A stretch of 64,000 nucleotides of DNA from Chenopodium formosanum (Eukaryota > Streptophyta > Magnoliopsida > Caryophyllales > Amaranthaceae): the NCBI GenBank assembly GCA_024500155.1, contig CM044871.1:82878402-82942401 (forward strand). The letters are read 5' to 3'. Of the stretch, positions 34,854 to 45,398 are shown in pieces. Position 1 is the first letter of the stretch; each line of letters begins with the position of its first letter. The notes under the pieces are model-generated. The model did not search any database and was not told the origin of the DNA. It saw nothing but the letters and a program-made list of their open reading frames with translations. The translations under genes were made by a program, and so were the position numbers.

Positions 34854-34862
34854 TATATATAT
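34854..34862 (+). promoter_or_regulatory. Putative TATA box of hevein gene 3
   Basis: TATATATAT about 105 bases before the ATG, at the position corresponding to the TATA boxes of the other copies. Confidence 0.55.
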
Positions 34863-34963
34863 CCTTGCATATTGCACCATAATTTATACTCAAAAATTAT
34901 TCATCATCAATATTCAATACAAACACATAACACGTAAAAGAACAAAAAAAACTTGTAACAAAA

Positions 34964-35218
34964 ATGATGAAGATGAAGAGCGTAGTGATAATAATGGTGA
35001 TCATGACCCTTATGGTGGGTACATCAATGGCACTTGGCGAATGTAAGAGGGGCAGATGCTCCGGGGGTCTGTGCTGCAGCAAGTTTGGCTACTGTGGCAG
35101 CGGACCCGAGTATTGTGGAGGTGTTGTCGAGCAGGCTGAAACCAATTCATCTACAGATGAAGTTTTTCAAACTCACAAAATTCCTTCTGATGCTGCTACT
35201 AAACCTGCAGCTCCTTGA
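34964..35218 (+). CDS. Hevein-like chitin-binding peptide precursor, gene 3
   Basis: Predicted 84-residue secreted precursor in one exon. Signal peptide about 1-23 (MMKMKSVVIIMVIM, then GTSMA). Cysteines at 27, 32, 37, 38, 44 and 51 form the 6-Cys hevein-like domain. The binding stretch CCSKFGYCGSGPEYCG has all three expected aromatics (Phe41, Tyr43, Tyr50) and the serine. CKRGRC makes it basic. The propeptide includes 'HKIPSDAATKPAAP', close to that of gene 2, which is its nearest relative. Start: the first ATG (34964), with a second in-frame ATG directly after it. AATAAA at 35349 is a likely poly(A) signal, and a small hairpin 'acttcctatggaagt' lies near 35273. The role, chitin binding and antifungal defence, is inferred from the family. 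Confidence 0.94.
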   Translation: MMKMKSVVIIMVIMTLMVGTSMALGECKRGRCSGGLCCSKFGYCGSGPEYCGGVVEQAETNSSTDEVFQTHKIPSDAATKPAAP

Positions 35219-36473
35219 AGCTGTACTAATGAACGACACACTAGCTTAGCTCAGCTACAAGAAATAATAATTACTTCCTATGGAAGTAGTTTTTAAATTA
35301 GAGTTATTACATTATCGTTGTTTTTGTAAATTTGTTGTTAATTACACGAATAAATGTAGTTGAAGCTTGTATCATTGTAGGATCGATAGATATACTTCGT
35401 ATATGTTAATGTTATATGCTTTTGTTATACTATAATGTGTCACATGCACGTTTGATGTTATTTCTTGTATTCTATATGAAAATGTATTAAAGATAATAAC
35501 CCACGTCCATCTCAAGATAGTAATAATCATTATTAAACAATGATAACAATACATAATAAGTTACTTACAATGTGGAGTTAATTATTAAACATGCATTGAA
35601 TTCTATGATTGTATGAGATGCAAAGTTTACATATCTAAAATTGTACTTCCTCTATATCAGAATATTTAATTTGACACAGTCAACTTTATATACATGTCAA
35701 TATAGTTTAACTTTATTTTTATACAATTAAATATTAATGACATTTTAAAAATTATATTATGAAACTTTATATTAATAATAATGAAAAAGTTCAAAGTCAT
35801 AAACATTGAAAACAATACGGAGTATAAGAAGTTGATATAAAAATCTTCTAAAAATAATGATAACATAATTATTACTAATCATAACAAAGCTACAATTGCA
35901 TATTGATAGCTCGTTACCATTGTTTTACCCTCCAATACCAAGTTGAATATCATAGTTTTACATTTTACCATTTACAATAAATTATCTAGCTCTGATACAA
36001 TTTTCATAATGATCATTGAAATTACTTTGTGAATTGAAACGGAGTGAGTGTAAGCTTTACGTTGACTAAATTTGAGGTGTGAATCTTGTGATCATGGCAA
36101 TGTATCATTCTGTTTTTACGGTTTTATCGGTCCAATTTAGGCTTAGTCCAAGCAAAATCAATCGGCCTCTTATCTTGAATTATAAATTTTCAATCTTTAG
36201 TCAATCCTATTCGATCTAGTCCTGTCTTTGAGTGTTGAACAACCCTATATATGACAAATTGGAGACACTTTCTTTTCTTTTGGGAAAATTTTTCGTAGTT
36301 TCGATGTATGTTTTGCACGATAATTGTTGAGAGAATGTTATATACATCCGAATATACCGCACATCCATGAATACTTTATTCTTATTTTAATGATTGTTTA
36401 TTATTTAATCATCAAATGAAATTAAAAACTAACATTGGGTTAGTCGGATGTACGGTACACCCGAGTGTATGTA
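35219..36473. other. 3' flank of gene 3 and intergenic DNA with a decayed Stowaway piece
   Basis: The first 200 bases parallel the 3' region of gene 2. At about 35646-35822 a short AT-rich segment is bounded by 'cttcctcta' and 'tacggag' next to TA, likely a decayed Stowaway MITE. No gene was seen. Confidence 0.5.
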
Positions 36474-36805
36474 CTCCCTCCGTGTTTTTTTTTAGTGTTA
36501 CAGTTTGACCGGCACATAGTTTTAGGCAATTTAATTAACTTAAATAAAATAAGGCGTAAGTAGGGTAGTTGGAGTATTAAAAATTTGTAAAAGAAAGATA
36601 ATGGGGTTAATAGTTTATTGAAAAGTAATCAATATGAGAAAAAAGATATAATAAAAAAAGTAGTAGTTGGTTTGGGTGGGGACAATGAGAGGAGAGATAT
36701 ATAATATTTTTAATGTATTTTTGGCTTAAAAAAAGGAAGTATAACATTTAAAAAAACACGCGGTCGAAAATGAAAAGTGTAACACTTAAAAAAACACGAA
36801 GGGAG
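36474..36805. mobile_element. Stowaway MITE, same family as 33987
   Basis: Left end CTCCCTCCGTGTTTTTTTTT and right end from the minus strand CTCCCTTCGTGTTTTTTTAA, flanked by TA (36472-36473, 36806-36807). Sub-terminal 'gtgttac' and interior blocks ('ccggcacatagttttaggca') match the copy at 33987-34311 in inverted order. Confidence 0.9.
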
Positions 36806-37025
36806 TAACAAATTCTAGAATAGTTGGCAAACGCTTCTAATACGTACATTTTACCCCAAAATTAATTTTAAAGGATAATGGAAAAGCCCATCCAAGGCCT
36901 CAACTCTCAAGTAGTCTACTGAAATAATGTATAATAATGTAGGCCCAACTTGATAGTATCCAAAAGCCCAATACTTCGTTTAAATTACATTTGTACAATA
37001 GTACGGAGTAGAAAAATTCCTTCTA

Positions 37026-37920
37026 CTACCTCCGGTTCATTTTAGTCGTAATAAAGGACAATTTTATGCAAATTTAGGCAAAAGATTGAAAACATGATTA
37101 TGAAAAAATAGGGGTACATGCTTAACAATTAATCCAGCCAAAAAAAAAAAAAACCTTAATTAAATTAAAATAGTAACCCACCACCACCACCACTATTGAC
37201 ACCACCAAGCATCACCCAAACCACCCACCACCACCAACATCACCAAAACTACCCAGTACCGAATCTAACACCGCCAACGCACCACCAACGCACCATGCAC
37301 CCAGCAACCCGTCGTCCCACCACCACCACCCCACGCACCCAGCTACCCACGAACCCATCCACTACCACAAATCCAGCCACTACCACGACCCCACCACCAC
37401 CACGACACTACCCCACGCACCCAACCACCAACGAACCCAGCCACTACCACGTCACCACCCCACGCACCCAGTCGATTTCAAACCCACGAAATCAATTGCC
37501 ACTAAATCAACCCAGAAAACCCACGAAATCAACCTAGAAAACCCATGAATCAACCCAGAAAACCCACGAATCAAAACCCACCACCGTCGATCTGAAACCA
37601 CGAATCAAACCCACAAAACCAAACCCACGCTGCCGCTGATCTACAACCCCCGCCGCTCGTAACACCATGGACCCACCATGAAAATGTGGTTGGAGGAGGA
37701 GAGAGAATATTCAATGGGAGGAGAGTTTAATTAATTAAGATTGGGGTTTTTTAATGAAATCAGATTTGTAATTTAATAAGGGTGTTTAAGAAAAAAGGTA
37801 AGTGCATATATGTCATTTTACAGGCTAAAAGTTACCAAATATGGAAAAAAAAAATTTGTTGCAAGTAATTTGAACCACCCCAAAATGGAAATTGTTGCGA
37901 CTAAATTGAACCGGAGGTAG
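37026..37920. mobile_element. Stowaway/mariner-type element with C-rich interior
   Basis: Ends CTACCTCCGGTTCATTTTAG and, from the minus strand, CTACCTCCGGTTCAATTTAG, then 'tcg.aa', flanked by TA (37024-37025, 37921-37922). The interior 37180-37640 is rich in 'accaccac' and 'aacccacgaa' repeats. The Pro/Thr/His-rich open frame there (37196-37537) is low-complexity and not supported as a gene. Confidence 0.87.
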
Positions 37921-39078
37921 TATAAGACTACTGAGCATTTTTAGCCACATGCATGCACTTTAAGAAGCACGACCTTTAAGATCATGATCAGATCACCTCT
38001 TTAACCAACCTTCCACAGTATGTACAGCCGGACTCAAACTACTACCAATCTACCGTCGTTTGGCATTTGTTTAGCTAGTCTACCAATTCGTGTTCTTTTA
38101 ACCAATAACCTTCCTCTATTAAGCCATGTATGAACCACAATGTAAGTGCATATAAAGATGGCATTGAGTGAGGCCGGCACGAAGCTAGGCAAGGTATTGT
38201 TTGTGTGGGTCATGGACTGCCTTTAATTGTGAGAAGCATGATAAGGCTCGACACAATATTAACATAGCATGCTAAAATCAATACAATTTTTCTTAGACAC
38301 GCAAGTCCGGCACGATGACACATGGGCATGGGCCGTGCACAAGCCAACCTTTTGACAACTTCGGCCCGACATGAAACTGGTGGGCCGAGCCATGGGCCAA
38401 GCTTAACTAACCCCAAAGCAGGTGGGTTTGGCACGACTTGGCACGGCCCAGAGCATCTTTAATTACATACATAAGTACAATTTATACCCCATTAATACAT
38501 ACATCCTTTTATCACACTAATACTGCATACTTAAAACATAATTACCCCTACAATCGATCTCAAGCTCATATTCAACCAATATCAGCATTCCATGAATCCA
38601 AGCTCATATACGGAATCTAAAGGCAAAATTCCAAGAAACAAAGTGATCAAACTCACACCTTAGTAGTTAGTACCTTACCACCTACAAAGCAACAACTTGA
38701 CCGCTCACATAAATGTAATGTACTCCAAAAATCCTACGATATTTTACATACAATCCAAAATACCAACGCATTAAGCTTTACTGTACAACACTATAACTGG
38801 CAAAAATCATATCACACACACACACAAAAAAAAAAAAGCAATAGAAAATAACAAAAGGTTAGCATTCTTAGCAATACTAGAAACTACTACTAGACAAATT
38901 AAATGAAATCTCAATGCAAGCTGTGCCTTGGTTGATCGATGCATCTACAAACACATCATTCGCACGAGCACTCCCTTTGCATACTTCTTACATGGCATCC
39001 GCCCTCGGTTGCCATCTATTCATTCTACAACGCCCCATTTCGACACGTTTAATCTCACAAAGACCGTACATTAAACAT
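37921..39078. other. Intergenic DNA upstream of gene 4
   Basis: A GC-richer patch at about 38163-38455 ('ggcccgacatga', 'gggccgagccatggg', 'ggcacggccc') looks like part of a decayed TIR element. The rest, up to the TATA box, shows nothing shared with the other hevein upstream regions. Confidence 0.5.
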
Positions 39079-39085
39079 ATATATA
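39079..39085 (+). promoter_or_regulatory. Putative TATA box of gene 4
   Basis: TATATATA followed by 'gaggtc', about 80 bases before the ATG. Confidence 0.55.
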
Positions 39086-39159
39086 GAGGTCAATAGATAC
39101 AGAAACAGAGCAATTTCAATCAAACATCTAAAAAAATCATTTTAGAGCTGAAGACGACA

Positions 39160-39474
39160 ATGACAATGTTGAAGAAGAGTAACATTGCAGTACTTGTGGC
39201 GTTGCTGATGATCATATGGATGGGAAAATCCACAGGCTTTCGCTGTGGGAAAATCGCGCATAACAGCACCTGTCCTGATGGATTCTGCTGTAATTTTTCA
39301 GGGTACTGCGGTAAAACTGTTGAGTTCTGTGGAAAGAGCCATTGCCAAAGCCAATGTGAGCATGAAGATGTGCCTCAGATTCAAGCTAAACAAACTCCGA
39401 GCATTCGAGCTTTCAGAACTCGTAAAATTCCTACTAAGAATGCTGCTGCTGCTGCTGCTGCTGGGAATCCTTGA
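39160..39474 (+). CDS. 8-cysteine hevein-like precursor, gene 4
   Basis: Predicted 104-residue secreted precursor in one exon. Signal peptide about 1-26 (core AVLVALLMIIWM), different from the MMKMKS type of its neighbours. Eight cysteines (29, 38, 43, 44, 50, 57, 62, 66) follow the full hevein layout; the last pair (CGKSHCQSQC) is absent from the other six genes. The binding stretch is CCNFSGYCG: Asn replaces the usual Ser, and the aromatic is shifted by one position with Ser47 where Trp/Phe normally stands, so chitin binding may be weak or altered. Two N-glycosylation sequons (N35-S-T, N45-F-S) lie in the domain. The propeptide contains 'TRKIPTKN', seven alanines from a GCT repeat, and GNP at the end. 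'T.KIP' links it to the other genes. It is either an older member or a divergent one. Confidence 0.9.
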   Translation: MTMLKKSNIAVLVALLMIIWMGKSTGFRCGKIAHNSTCPDGFCCNFSGYCGKTVEFCGKSHCQSQCEHEDVPQIQAKQTPSIRAFRTRKIPTKNAAAAAAAGNP

Positions 39475-40025
39475 ATAACAAGACTAAGATTGATGTAGTT
39501 AGTAGTTACTGCTGTATATTAAGTCCGTAGAAATAACTCAATAAGCTACGGAGTACCACTTTGTTTTAAGTTATGGGTTTATGGGCTTTTTTTTTTAGTT
39601 GGATTATAAATAAATTTAGTTTTTGCATTCATCAACTCGGTAAAAATTTCCTAATAATTTTAAAAATCAAAGGAACAATATGTTATTCTCAAACTTATTG
39701 TCACATGAGCATTAACATGACAGGATAGGGCAAATGATCCTCAAACTTGGCGTTGCAAAAATTCCTCATTCTTAACAAAATGTCTTACCAAGATTTGAAC
39801 CTAATAACAAAATGTCTTACCAAGATTTATTAGATAAATTAAAACTTAATTTTAATAATTAAAAACAACAAATTCTAAAATGTCTTACCAAGATTTGAAC
39901 CTAATAACAACATGGGTGGACCAGTTCACAATAATATTATTGTGGATCTAGATACGTATGTACGCGCGCTGCAACTAATTGTATCTTAAACGTAGTAACA
40001 TAATAACCTTAATTTTAACATATTA
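39475..40025. other. 3' flank of gene 4
   Basis: Contains the phrase 'tgtcttaccaagatttgaac' in two full copies and one partial copy (39780-39910), and no gene. Confidence 0.5.
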
Positions 40026-40311
40026 CTCCCTTCAATTTTTTTTTTTAAAAATGTGTTACTTTTATTTTTTCACTATTTACATATCATGCATGGTTGACTT
40101 TAATTTTTTCACCTCTTTAAATAAATAAATGTTATTATATAATATATCATTAGATTTGTCATAATGTCTATGTTCATTATATAATTTCGTTACTATAATT
40201 TTTACTAATAGACAATTAAAGATTTTAATGGTCAAAGATACGTTTCGGTAAATGTGCCGATTAAACTGATGCATTTAAAAATAATAAAAAAAAAATAAAA
40301 AACAGAGGGAG
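40026..40311. mobile_element. Stowaway MITE
   Basis: CTCCCTTCAATTTTTTTTTT at the left and CTCCCTCTGTTTTTTATTTT from the minus strand at the right, flanked by TA (40024-40025, 40312-40313). The interior is AT-rich without coding. Confidence 0.75.
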
Positions 40312-41331
40312 TAACCTTTAATTTGTTGAGACTCATGTGACTTTAAATATTATTTTAATTTGTAGTACGATGATATGTTGAATATAGTGACCCTAATTTT
40401 GATATAGTTACATGTATTATTAATATTGGATTCGTACTTTGTATATTATAAATATCATTTTAAAAAAATTAACCTCTTATAACCTGTATAACACAATCAC
40501 TTCTACTTTAATAATATAACCTTTATTTCAATATAGTGACCTTTTTTCTATTAATAAAACAATCATAGATTCATAGTGTCTCCAATATTAATGGTCCACA
40601 ATAAATTAATGTAAACCAAGTATATTTAAGAGTTTGCACACACGTACAACACGCACTGTCTTTAGTTTTCATTACATTTAATTTACAAAATATTATTCTT
40701 TATTTTTGAACTCATTATATATTTTAGAGTTTGGCCTGGTTGCAATATTGGTAGTTGATTATGTTTGTGTTTTAGTATCGATCCATTACATCTCTAGCCT
40801 ATTCAGAATTTAAATAATTACATTAAAACATTTTTACTTTCATATTATGATGACCCGGAAGATTGTTGAGGCCAAAAATTAGCTGTATAACACTAAAATT
40901 ACTACAATATCTATTATCAGAGACATTAAGATCGATATATACCTATCTCTCTCTATTCTCTAACTAACATAGATACATATCGATTGAGTGGTTACAATTC
41001 CAACAACATCAACAGCTGATAATTCGAGGACTGAGGACTAAAGAAAATTCAATACGTATGTCGGTTTGTCATAGTTGTTTACACTATTTTCATGTATCAT
41101 ATATAAGGTGTGGTTGCCTCAGTCAATTAAAGTGTCATGTAGAGACTAGAGACTAGTCTTGCACTTAAAGCTAGATTCTCAATGATAAATGTATCCAACC
41201 ACCTATCCAGTGTACGTGTGTGTGTTTTTTTTTTTAAAAAGGAAATCCATCTATTGAGATCAATGATGATTATTTAGTATATAAACTTCGTCCAATCCTT
41301 GATGTTCTACTCACGGTATTACTCTGGGTGG
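40312..41331. other. Distal upstream region of gene 5, paralogous to 56385-56610
   Basis: From about 40965 to 41310, words such as 'atatcgattgagtggt', 'ttcatgtatcatat', 'gattatttagt.t.taaactt' and 'ccttga.gttctac' occur in the same order as at 56398-56610 upstream of gene 7. This marks the far end of a duplicated block. No gene was seen. Confidence 0.55.
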
Positions 41332-41890
41332 TGTTGGGCCCAAGTCATCCACCTTGATGGGTCGCACGCACACTCTACTCTACATTAGTATGATATTGTC
41401 CGCTTTGGGCCTAACCCACACGAATTAGTTTTTGGGCACCTTCCCTTAGACCAAGGACCACATAACTCATGGCCTTTCCTCCGGCGAAACTATCTTGCAC
41501 CGTTGATAACACCACGAGACATGCCGCTTAAGCCACAATATCAGGAGGACTTTTGACGCAAGGCACCAAAATCAGGAGGTCACACATTTGAGGGAACCAT
41601 CCCACACATAACACCCATATTGTCCCGGCCAAACCATCGGCTCTAATACCACTTGTTGGGCCCAGGTCACCCACCTTGAAGGATCGCATGCACACTCCAT
41701 TACACATTAGTACGATATTGTCCATTTTGGGCCTAGCCTGCACAAACTTGTTTTTGGGAACCTTTCCAAGAGAGGCCTCATACTAGTGGAGTGTGCACTC
41801 ATTTATAAGGAGTTCTTTACCTCCTTACTCCTTCAATGTGAGACTTGGGATGAACTACCCCAATAGGTGGGTCGACGCTAAAAATTAGGT
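41332..41890 (-). mobile_element. Small LTR element (TRIM-like), minus orientation, left copy truncated
   Basis: Two direct copies begin 'tgttgggccca.gtca.cc' (41332 and 41654) and share about 110 bp, including 'gatattgtcc...tttgggcct' and 'tttttggg.acctt'. Just before the second copy is GGCTCTAATACCA (41639-41651), the reverse complement of a tRNA-Met-type primer-binding site (TGGTATTAGAGCC), two bases from the LTR. This fixes the orientation as minus. Only about 200 bp lie between the copies and no protein is encoded, so it is non-autonomous. Confidence 0.65.
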
Positions 41891-42313
41891 TAACCATGGA
41901 AATTTGACTATAGGTAGGATTTTACAACAAATCACCTTTTATTAAATAGTTTCTTACAATTTTTTTATTGGATAGTTTCACACAAAGTATAGGCTTTATT
42001 GATTAGTTTATGCATGAAAAAATCCTTATTAATATTTAGTTATTATAATTTTTACTTATTGATAGTTGAAGATAACATCAAATTTTGCATTAGTATACGT
42101 GTACAAGAGAAACAATTCAATAATTCATCACTTATTTGAGTATAGAGGGAATAAGAAAAGGCGTTGAATATTCTATGGTTAAATTAATTAAAGGTGGGCC
42201 AATAATAGGATAATGTACACGTACAATATTGCTAAATAGTGTAGCCAATAATATCTGCCATGCACTAATTATAATGCACGTATTTTCTCAAATGACTATG
42301 CGTCTCAAAACCC
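41891..42313 (+). promoter_or_regulatory. Upstream region of gene 5, shared with genes 6 and 7
   Basis: From about 42190 the words 'ggtgggccaataataggata', 'atgtacacgtacaat' and 'atgcactaatta' match 51127-51215 and 59848-59940. The 'tacacgtaca' contains an ACGT core of the kind bound by plant bZIP factors, an inference only. Confidence 0.65.
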
Positions 42314-42321
42314 TATAAATA
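42314..42321 (+). promoter_or_regulatory. TATA box of gene 5
   Basis: TATAAATA in 'accctataaataccccctca', identical in context to genes 6 and 7, 122 bases before the ATG. Confidence 0.8.
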
Positions 42322-42435
42322 CCCCCTCATCCATAACCAAATTCATCACACAAAAAACTCCTTCAAAAAAAAAAAAACAAAAAAAAAACAAAAGAACTAA
42401 GAGTTAATTAGTTACAAAAGTTAAGAAGAGTGAAA

Positions 42436-42672
42436 ATGATGAAGATGAAGAGCTTTGTGATACTCATGGTTATCATGACCCTTTTGGTGGGTACATCAAT
42501 GGGAGATGACGGAAAATGTAAGAATAAGGGCGACTGCCCCAAAGGGATGTGCTGTAGCAAGTATGGCTACTGTGGCAGCGGACCCGACTACTGTGGCCGT
42601 GTCGAGCAGGTTCAAGACTACCCATCTACCGATCTTCCTCAAACTCGTAAGGTTGGTGTTAAAGCCCCTTGA
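42436..42672 (+). CDS. Hevein-like chitin-binding peptide precursor, gene 5
   Basis: Predicted 78-residue secreted precursor in one exon. I start at ATG 42436, because the open frame can only be extended upstream by a GTG codon, which a plant nuclear gene would not use. Signal peptide about 1-23 (MMKMKSFVILMVIM, then GTSMG). Cysteines at 28, 34, 39, 40, 46 and 53: there is one extra residue between the first and second (CKNKGDC) relative to the other 6-Cys copies. The binding stretch CCSKYGYCGSGPDYCG has aromatics Tyr43, Tyr45 and Tyr52. The propeptide ends 'TRKVGVKAP', as in genes 6 and 7. It is the most basic member of this group (several Lys). The signal peptide and tail are almost the same as in genes 6/7 while the mature part differs. 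Confidence 0.93.
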   Translation: MMKMKSFVILMVIMTLLVGTSMGDDGKCKNKGDCPKGMCCSKYGYCGSGPDYCGRVEQVQDYPSTDLPQTRKVGVKAP

Positions 42673-44900
42673 AAGATGCAACCAACTGATTATGGCCTGA
42701 TGGGTTACCCTAGCTTATAGTGTAATCTCTTTGTGCCTCGCTACCTGTATGTTATCCACTATAAATAAGCTCCTTTTATACTTGTATAATATAGGGGCAT
42801 TTTAAGTTATTGCACGTTGTGGCTTTGTTTGTAATCAAATGATTGAACAATAGATATATTGTTCGTCTTATATATGTTATCGTACATGTTTAAGTTTTAA
42901 AAGATCTTGAATGTTGCGTTATTATTACATGTCTTCCTTTTAAAAGATCAACTCTTGTGATCATGCAGTATATTTCGAAGGAGTTACGAATAACATATAA
43001 GAAAAATTAATGGGTCACAAGTCACAACCTAGTAGAGAGACACTTTTATATGAGTCGATCTGAATAATACGACCAAGAAAGAGAATAATCATGTTCTTAA
43101 AAATAGATTGGACACCATATAAGAGGAGAATATATAGCGAACTTGCTTAAAGGTCGCATGGATTCATATAAATAAGACACAATTGAAGTATTAAAGATCT
43201 TATGGTGCAAAAACATTGCATAATGGTGGCAAGAATTCATATAAGACAGAAGATTTGAAGGTATTAAAGATTTTGTGGTGCAAAAACAATGCATAATGGT
43301 CGCACGAAATTATATAAGACACAATATAATTGAAGGTATTAAAGATCTTCTGGTGCAAAAACATAATGTTTCTATATATATTTCATGGAGACTGGAGAGA
43401 AAGCTTCTAACTCGGAATTAACATTACACATCTCAACACAAGACATATATATTTTGTTTTTTTGGGATTTTTGTTATTTATATTTTCAAATATATAATAA
43501 GCTCTTAATTTCTTATCACTGGTAATGAATGCTAATAGTGGCTTTTGTTTTTAGTAATTGATATAAATCAATATTCTACCTAGATTTTTATTTGTAAAAA
43601 AAACACAAAAACAAAAAACAAAAAATTTGAAATATGGATGACTTTTATTTTATTTTATGATTTTTTGTTTTTTCCAAAAAAAAAAATAGAATAAAAAAAA
43701 AAAAAAAAAAGAGAAAGAATAAAATAGTGTCTTTGCCACAAGTGTGGGTACAATCTTGCTTTCGATATAATAATATTTTGTTTTTCATGCTGAAAGTTAA
43801 GATTCACCGAAGAAATTTGCTTTTCCATTACACTCTTGTTAGACCATGATTTAATTAATTAAGTGTGTGAGACGATATATATGTATAACAACTTGAAAGA
43901 AATTCAAAGTTATTGGAATGTATATCTTACACATGTTTTGTGTACACTAAAATATATTCTATCTCCATTAATTTTTTTTACGTGTACAGTTTTTTTTTTT
44001 TTTTTTTTGAAGGAAGTGTACAGTGTCTTTTATAATGCTTAATATCATTAATTATATTCTACACACAATTTTAATGATTAATATCATTAATCATCAACAT
44101 TGTGAAATAATAAAAAGTAGATAATAATAAACTTTACATTGAAACGATATTCAAATGTACAATGTATCACACGATTATATTTTCCCATAACTATAAATTA
44201 CAAAAACTAATCAAAATGTAGTTTAATTTGTGAACAGGCAAAAGTCAAAATGTGTCAATAAATTAAAAAAAAAAAAAAACCGGAGGAGATATCATCTTAC
44301 GAAGATCATGTTGTGTGTAGACTATTCTGCAGTTTCAATTCAAGTGAAAAGGATATAGCCTATTGTACTATGGAGAATAACATTCACAATTAGAACCAAA
44401 CATGATAGATGATGATAGTAAATGATTTATGCCCGTTTTGTGATCAAGATGTTTAGTAGATTACCTATAAACAAAAAAAAAAAATGGACCGTACAAAGCA
44501 AGGTAATAAATTATATATTAATCGTTCATTAAATAAGAAACGTACCATTAATTGTATATACACAATATTTAGTTATAGGATTGGACCTCTAGCTTCAAAA
44601 TACTGAGTAATTGTCAAGTTTTCATCTACATTTTGATAAATTAGACCACAATTAACTTCACAAATGAAACAGTTCGATTGAATTGAGCCCATGTGGAAAG
44701 ATGTATGCGACCATGTAAGTCTATGAGAAGATACGAAGTATTTAGGATTATCACTAAATTTTTTTCAACAACAAAATGTTCTCCTACTTCTCCAATAATC
44801 GTAATATATGATCAAACAAACAAAAAGAATAATGAAGGATTTTCAAATTGTTACTTTAGACTAATCGTAATATATGTATAGATGAACAATGTTATTAGAC
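42673..44900. other. 3' flank of gene 5, part of the duplicated block
   Basis: Shares with the flanks of genes 6 and 7 'gtaatctctttgtgcctc.ctac', 'ttatccactataaataagct', 'ggacaccata.aagaggagaa', and further out 'atcatgttgtgtgtagacta' (44306; compare 53453). A block at about 44655-44745 matches 55200-55255. Long poly(A) and poly(T) runs occur near 43676-43710 and 43990-44008. No gene was seen. Confidence 0.6.
43150..43372. repeat. Three tandem units of about 75-80 bp in the gene 5 flank
   Basis: The unit 'ttcatataa...agacacaattgaagtattaaagatcttatggtgcaaaaacattgcataatggt' occurs three times. The matching place after gene 6 (about 52229-52305) has one unit only ('ctaaagatcttctggtgata'), so the triplication is specific to the gene 5 block. 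Confidence 0.75.
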
Positions 44901-45398
44901 TAAATTAAAGGCAAATTTTAATATGGACCATGGTGCATATTAAAATATGTGCACCACCATTAATTAAAGGCCACGTATTTTACAATTTGCCAACACAATA
45001 CCAACATTATTTTCTCTCTCCTCTCTTCTCCTCCTCTCACACTTTCCTCATTTCTGATTTCTCTCTCCTCTTTAAACTATTTTTCTCTCTCTTAAATTCA
45101 TCCATAATTTTGTTTTTGATTTAATTTTTTCATCACCATTGTTGTTCACCATAGATTGAGATCCTTCATCTCTTCCTCTTACAATTCCTAATTTATAATT
45201 TCTCTCTCCTCTATTTTTTTTCCCTAAATTCATTCATTATTTTGTTTTTGATTTAATTCCTTCATCACCATTGTTAATCACTAGACATTGATTAAAAAGT
45301 TTGTTTTCTTCAACCTTCAATTTGAAGCTTTGTTAATGGAGTTTTTCCAATGAAGTGAAGTTTAAAATGGCGGATTTGGCGAGGAAGAGGTAGTTAAG

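Noticed and set aside
37196..37537. Pro/Thr/His-rich open frame that could be read as a cell-wall protein
   Set aside because: It is inside a TA-flanked element and made of 'accaccac' repeats. There is no signal peptide and no extensin SPPPP motif.
42430..42435. Upstream GTG starts for genes 5, 6 and 7 giving two extra residues
   Set aside because: Plant nuclear genes initiate at AUG. The next codons contain a good ATG, which matches the starts of genes 2 and 3.
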